DNA of 64,000 nt from Dysosmobacter welbionis (GTDB lineage: Bacteria > Bacillota > Clostridia > Oscillospirales > Oscillospiraceae), in the NCBI RefSeq assembly GCF_005121165.3, contig NZ_CP034413.3, positions 1,178,001 through 1,242,000 of the forward strand, given 5' to 3'. The first letter of the stretch is position 1, and each line of letters starts with the position of its first letter. The position numbers and the translations under genes were made by a program. The notes beneath the pieces are model-generated. The model searched no databases. It was given only the letters and a program-made list of their open reading frames with translations, and had not been told where the DNA came from. This document shows, in pieces, positions 60,379 through 64,000 of this stretch.

Positions 60379-60867
60379 ATGGACGATATGGAACAGGCGG
60401 AGCGGCTGGCCAACACATACGCCGACGCGATCCTCCGCCTCAGTTACACCTATCTGAAAAACACCCACGATGCCCAGGATATCTGCCAGACGGTCTTCGT
60501 GAAGCTGCTGATGGAGCCCCGGGAGTTTAAGAGCCCGGAGCACGAGCGGGCCTACATCCTGCGGATGGCGGCCAACGCCTGCAAGGACCTGCTGAAAAGC
60601 CCCTGGCGGCAGCGGTCGCAATCCCTGGATGTCGGACTGGAGGTCCCCGCCCCCCAGGCGGGCGACGGGTCTGTGCTGGAGGCGGTAAATCAGCTGCCGC
60701 CCCACTACCGGGCCGTCATTTACCTGTTCTATTACGAGGGTTACCAGGCTGCCGAGATCGGTCAAATCCTGGGCATCCCCACCGCAACCGTCCACACCCG
60801 GCTGGCCCGGGGACGGACGAAGCTGAAAGAACTTTTGGGAGGATATGGCTATGAACAGCTCGTTTGA
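60379..60867 (+). CDS. ECF-type RNA polymerase sigma factor
   Basis: 162 aa. Region 2 (AILRLSYTYLKNTHDAQDIC) and region 4 (YYEGYQAAEIGQILGIPTAT, VHTRLARGRTKLKELL) are clear. SPEHER and KSPWRQR are shared with the ECF factor at 24.8-25.3 kb. ATG 60379 has AAAGGAG 9 nt upstream; a TTG lies three codons earlier. The next gene overlaps its end, the standard sigma/anti-sigma arrangement. Confidence 0.93.
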   Translation: MDDMEQAERLANTYADAILRLSYTYLKNTHDAQDICQTVFVKLLMEPREFKSPEHERAYILRMAANACKDLLKSPWRQRSQSLDVGLEVPAPQAGDGSVLEAVNQLPPHYRAVIYLFYYEGYQAAEIGQILGIPTATVHTRLARGRTKLKELLGGYGYEQLV

Positions 60868-61906
60868 ATATCAGGAGTCCCTGAACAGCCTGCACTTTAC
60901 AGAGGAGGAAAAGGCCGCCATCGCCCGCCGGGCCGCTGAGGCGGCGCGGAAGCAGACCCGGCCCGCTCGCCGCCCCGTCCGCCGGATAGCCCTGATCGCC
61001 GCTGCGGCGGTGCTGGTGCTGGCAGTGGGCACCGCCGGCGCCACCGGCATCCTGCGGTCCGCTGCGGAGGTCTTCTCTCCCCTCTTTGGCGGGGCACCCG
61101 CTCAGACGGAGATCATCGACAAGATCGGCTATCCCGTGGGCGCCAGCGACACGGACAACGGCGTCACCGTCACCGCCGACGCCGTCATGGGCGATGCGTA
61201 TAATGCCGTTATCGTCTACACCATCAGTCGGGACGACGGTACCCGCCTGCTGCCGGAGGACATCACAGGCGAAATGCTGCTGGTCCACGGCAACGGCACG
61301 GACCTGAGCATTCTGGGCGGAAGCCACGGCAGCAGCTATTTTGTGGTGGAGGATCCCGCAGCCAGCTCCATCCAGATGGTGGAGACGGTCAGCGCCGACA
61401 AGCCCATCAACGACTGCACCGCCACCGGTGTGTTCGAGAACCTCTACAAGTGGGACGAGGAGGCCGGCGAGGCCGTACCCATCATCGAGGGTAAGTGGAG
61501 GCTCAAGTTTGAGATGACCTACGAGGACAGCTCCGTCACCCTGAGCGGCGGCGAGACCTTCACCCAGGACGGCATGACCTTCACCATCGACTCCATCACC
61601 CTCTCTCCCGTGGCCTACAAGGTGGACTACACCGTGGACAGCGAGGTGGTGTGGAGCAACTCCGGCAGCGGCCGGCAAAGCGAAGAGGACCGCCTCACCA
61701 CACAGCGGTACTTCGAAAACGTGGAAATCCTGCTGACCCTCACCGACGGCACGGTGATCGACCTGTCTAACGCCGGCGGCAGCATCGGCCCGGAGGATGG
61801 CGTCACTGTCTGCTCCAAGGGCGAGGTGTTCTCTGAGGTCCTCCCCATGGAGGACATGGCCTCCATCTCTGTGGGCGGCGTGGTGTACGATCTGACAGCG
61901 GAGTGA
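60851..61906 (+). CDS. DUF4179-like membrane protein, probable anti-sigma factor
   Basis: 351 aa: a cytoplasmic N-terminus of about 45 residues, one membrane helix (RRIALIAAAAVLVLAVGTAG, about 45-64) and a large extracytoplasmic domain with the DUF4179 look (GVTVTADAVMGDAYNAVIVY, YTVDSEVVWSN). It overlaps the sigma gene by 17 bp. GGAGG lies 8 nt before ATG 60851; an ATG two codons upstream is too close to it. The anti-sigma role is inferred from context and topology. Confidence 0.8.
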   Translation: MNSSFEYQESLNSLHFTEEEKAAIARRAAEAARKQTRPARRPVRRIALIAAAAVLVLAVGTAGATGILRSAAEVFSPLFGGAPAQTEIIDKIGYPVGASDTDNGVTVTADAVMGDAYNAVIVYTISRDDGTRLLPEDITGEMLLVHGNGTDLSILGGSHGSSYFVVEDPAASSIQMVETVSADKPINDCTATGVFENLYKWDEEAGEAVPIIEGKWRLKFEMTYEDSSVTLSGGETFTQDGMTFTIDSITLSPVAYKVDYTVDSEVVWSNSGSGRQSEEDRLTTQRYFENVEILLTLTDGTVIDLSNAGGSIGPEDGVTVCSKGEVFSEVLPMEDMASISVGGVVYDLTAE

Positions 61907-62054
61907 GCTGAGGCATTCCCAGGCAGGCCGAACCGTTCCGGAAGCAGCGCAGAGAACTGTGCGGCCGCCTCTATCGGATGGCTCTCAGACGAAGGGGCCC
62001 GCACTGCTCTAAATTAAAACTTTGCCTGTCCTGTCAAAACGTTTTTTGCAGAAG

Positions 62055-62090
62055 AAGGACCCGCCGGGGCACACGCCCCAGCGGGTCCTT
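62055..62090. terminator. Hairpin terminator between convergent genes
   Basis: AAGGACCCGC (62055-62064) pairs with GCGGGTCCTT (62081-62090), with an inner GGGGC/GCCCC pairing. It follows the minus-strand unit ending at 62108. The gap 61907-62054 holds nothing else I could support. Confidence 0.8.
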
Positions 62091-62107
62091 ATCTTTTGCA
62101 GTTCCGG

Positions 62108-62401
62108 TTACTGGGGCGCCACGTGCTCCGGCTTTACCAGATCCGCCAGCAGCTCCTTCGCCCGCTCCACGTCCTCCGGCTTCACGGAGATGTAGTAGGT
62201 CAGCCGGTCGATCTTCCCGTTGGGGCCGAAGTCCCGGTGGTCCAGCTTGGCGCCGCAGCCGCACGCCGGCGCCTCCGTCTCATAGAAACCGGTCTCCATG
62301 ACCTTGATGCCAGCATCCTTCAGCCGCTGCCGGGCTTCCTTCCACCGGGGTTTGTCGCCCCAGACCTCATAGGCCTTCTCACGCTTTCCGAACAGCGCCA
62401 T
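62108..62401 (-). CDS. Small cytoplasmic protein of unknown function
   Basis: 97 aa, no signal peptide or membrane helix. The chain is MALFGKREKAYEVWGDKPRW, then a helix, a Cys-containing turn (CGCGAKLDHRDFG) and a beta strand DRLTYYISVKPEDVERAKE, suggesting an alpha/beta fold of ACT or ferredoxin-like size. It begins 3 nt after the deoD stop with GGAGGG upstream, so it is co-expressed with nucleoside salvage genes. No family recognised. Confidence 0.7.
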   Translation of the reverse strand: MALFGKREKAYEVWGDKPRWKEARQRLKDAGIKVMETGFYETEAPACGCGAKLDHRDFGPNGKIDRLTYYISVKPEDVERAKELLADLVKPEHVAPQ

Positions 62402-62404
62402 ACG

Positions 62405-63139
62405 TCAGCCCTCCAGGGACTTCCAGGCAGTCTCCAGGGCGATCTCCATCATCTCGTGGAAGGAGTCCTGCCGCTCCTGGGCGGAGAGGGACTCCCCGGT
62501 GAAGATGTGGTCGGAGATGGTCAGCAGGGACAGCGCCCGCTTCCCCAGCCGCTGGGCCGTCCAGTAGAGGCCAGCCGTCTCCATCTCCAGCGCCAGGATG
62601 CCGAACTTCCGGTACATGGCCCCGGCGTCGGGGTTGTCGTTGTAGAACTGGTCCGCCGTGAACACCTGACCTACATCTGCTCGGACGCCCATGGCCTCCG
62701 CCGTCTCCACCGCGTCCCGGAGGAGCCGGAAGTCGGCGGTGGCGCACAGCTGGCCGGGGAACCGGTACTGGTCGGCGAAGTGGGAGTTGGTAGAGGCCCC
62801 CAGGGCGATGACCACATCCCGGACCTTCACATCATCCCCGATGCCGCCGGCGGAGCCGATGCGGATGATGGTATCCACACCGAAGAATTGGTACAGCTCA
62901 TAGCTGTAAATACCCATAGAGGGCACGCCCATACCGTGGCCCATGACGGAGATGCGCTTGCCCTTGTAGGTGCCGGTGTAGCCCAGCATGTTCCGGACGG
63001 TGTTAAAGCACACCACCTCCTCCAGATAGTGGTCCGCCACGTACTTGGCCCGCAGGGGGTCGCCGGGCATCAGCACAGCTTTTGCAATCTGGCTCTCTTC
63101 CGCCGCGATAGAGGCGGATGGGGATTCCTTGATGGCCAT
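62405..63139 (-). CDS. deoD: Purine-nucleoside phosphorylase, DeoD type
   Basis: 244 aa, hexameric PNP family: AVLMPGDPLRAKYVADHYL (phosphate site), SVMGHGMGVPSMGIYSYEL, GSAGGI, and ILALEMETAGLYW with the purine/ribose-binding Glu and Met; SDH near the C-terminus holds the catalytic Asp. It cleaves purine nucleosides to base and ribose 1-phosphate. It lies 47 nt after mtnA with AAGGAGG before the ATG, suggesting a shared methylthioadenosine/purine salvage unit. Confidence 0.96.
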   Translation of the reverse strand: MAIKESPSASIAAEESQIAKAVLMPGDPLRAKYVADHYLEEVVCFNTVRNMLGYTGTYKGKRISVMGHGMGVPSMGIYSYELYQFFGVDTIIRIGSAGGIGDDVKVRDVVIALGASTNSHFADQYRFPGQLCATADFRLLRDAVETAEAMGVRADVGQVFTADQFYNDNPDAGAMYRKFGILALEMETAGLYWTAQRLGKRALSLLTISDHIFTGESLSAQERQDSFHEMMEIALETAWKSLEG

Positions 63140-63186
63140 TTTTGATTCCTCCTTGTAATGTAGATGTCAGATATTCCATTTCGTTG

Positions 63187-64000
63187 TCACTTCTTGTCGT
63201 CAAACAGCGCCTTCAGGCTCTTGGTATAAGGCGGGCGGCAGATGCCCTTCTCTGTGACGATGCCGGCGATCAGCTCATGGTCCGTCACATCGAAGGCGGG
63301 GTTGTAGCACTTCACCTCGGGCAGAGCCATGGGCTTTTCGTACCACATGGTCTTGATCTCCTCGCCGTCCCGCTCCTCGATGGGGATGTGGTCCCCGTCG
63401 GGGCAGGCCATATCAATCGTGGAGGTGGGGCCCAGCACGTAGACGGGAATGCCGTAGTGCTTAGCCAGAATCGCCACGCCGGAGGTACCGATCTTGTTGG
63501 CGGTGTCGCCGTTGGCGGCCACCCGGTCGCAGCCCACGAAGCAGGCCTGGACCCAGCCGTTCTTCATGACAATGGAGGCCATGTTGTCGCAGATCAGCGT
63601 CACGTCCACCCCGGCCCGCTGGAGCTCATAGCTGGTGAGCCGGGCGCCCTGGAGCAGGGGGCGGGTCTCGTCGGCGAATACCCGGATGTGCATCCCTCGC
63701 TCCGCCGCCAGCAGGAAGGGGCCCTGGGCCGTGCCGTATCGGGAGGTGGCAAGGGGCCCGGCATTACAGTGTGTCAGGACGCCGTCGCCCTCCTTCAGCA
63801 GACTCAGACCGTATTCGGAGATGGCCCTGCATTTGGCGATGTCGTCCTCATGGATGACTACTGCCCGCTCGTACAAAGCGTCCAGCATTTGGCCCCGGGT
63901 ATCGTGGACATGCTCCAAGGCGGTGCGCATCATCTCCCGGATGGCCCAGCCCAGATTCACCGCCGTGGGACGGGCCGCGTCCAGCTGCTGGCCATAGTCG
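63187..64000 (-). CDS. mtnA: S-methyl-5-thioribose-1-phosphate isomerase (5' end beyond the window)
   Basis: The 270 C-terminal residues are present; the frame continues through the right edge ([20 protein letters not shown]), so about 75 N-terminal residues are missing. Conserved MtnA features: [48 protein letters not shown] (catalytic Asp and Cys-region equivalent) and [12 protein letters not shown]. It isomerises methylthioribose 1-phosphate in methionine salvage and resembles eIF2B-alpha. Confidence 0.95.
   Translation of the reverse strand, partial: DYGQQLDAARPTAVNLGWAIREMMRTALEHVHDTRGQMLDALYERAVVIHEDDIAKCRAISEYGLSLLKEGDGVLTHCNAGPLATSRYGTAQGPFLLAAERGMHIRVFADETRPLLQGARLTSYELQRAGVDVTLICDNMASIVMKNGWVQACFVGCDRVAANGDTANKIGTSGVAILAKHYGIPVYVLGPTSTIDMACPDGDHIPIEERDGEEIKTMWYEKPMALPEVKCYNPAFDVTDHELIAGIVTEKGICRPPYTKSLKALFDDKK

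Noticed and set aside
62010-62037. Minus-strand promoter (TTGACA at 62032-62037) upstream of the deoD cluster terminator
   Set aside because: The best -10 candidates are at 15-16 bp with poor matches, and transcription would run into the convergent anti-sigma gene without a target.

Overview
The window is about 64 kb of GC-rich DNA (roughly 60% by eye) from a low-redox, endospore-forming Gram-positive bacterium. The best fit is Clostridia, order Oscillospirales (Flavonifractor/Lawsonibacter/Oscillibacter-like). That placement is inferred from the gene content: spoVT, RNase Y, a GlgC/GlgD pair, HisZ with a short HisG, ptsH, a rubrerythrin-PerR pair, SLH and Cys-lipobox proteins, and strong AGGAGG-type ribosome binding sites. 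No rRNA, tRNA, CRISPR array, transposase, integrase or phage module was seen.

Layout. 0-6.4 kb: rpsJ with a long structured leader, proS, rny, a lysin-like amidase and an RlmI-type rRNA methyltransferase. 6.5-12.5 kb: a MacAB-like operon (adaptor, ATPase, permease) ending in an SLH surface protein. 12.6-15.8 kb: a TAXI-type TRAP transporter. 16-19.5 kb: pyruvate carboxylase. 19.7-25.3 kb: a peptide-type binding protein, a DEAD-box helicase with an SdpI-like membrane protein, a small XRE regulator, and an ECF sigma factor with its likely anti-sigma. 25.5-34.1 kb: the glycogen operon glgB-glgC-glgD-glgA-glgP, with an unusual low-complexity tail on GlgA. 34.4-37 kb: a lipoprotein, spoVT and an alanine/cation symporter. 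37.1-39.4 kb: two CobW-type GTPase genes separated by what looks like a cobalamin riboswitch. 39.4-43 kb: a cluster of hairpins, an XRE remnant, an LtaS-like enzyme, a broken membrane protein and a lipoprotein. 43-48.7 kb: uvrC, ptsH, rubrerythrin-perR, a lipoprotein, a DUF4230 protein and a HAD phosphatase. 48.8-57.7 kb: a complete histidine operon (hisZG-D-C-B-H-[nim-like]-[small TM]-A-F-IE-K). 58-64 kb: an XRE regulator, a MerR-RDD membrane regulator, a cupin, a second ECF/anti-sigma module, a small unknown protein, deoD and a truncated mtnA.

Most genes are on the minus strand and sit in compact operons with 4-bp ATGA or TGATG overlaps. Many transcription units have a recognisable sigma-A promoter with 16-18 bp spacing and an intrinsic terminator. 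spoVT instead has a sigma-G-like promoter.

Two points matter most. First, the CobW/riboswitch locus joins two COG0523 GTPases, one with a His-rich loop and one fused to a YcgQ-like domain, to a B12-box element whose 3' part is complementary to the downstream ribosome binding site. Second, between 41.9 and 59.7 kb at least six frame breaks occur in five genes, and each is restored by adding exactly one base to a short homopolymer. This is more consistent with homopolymer under-calling in the assembly than with gene decay, so the affected genes (hisD, gph-like, nim-like, merR-RDD and a small membrane protein) are best read as intact single genes.
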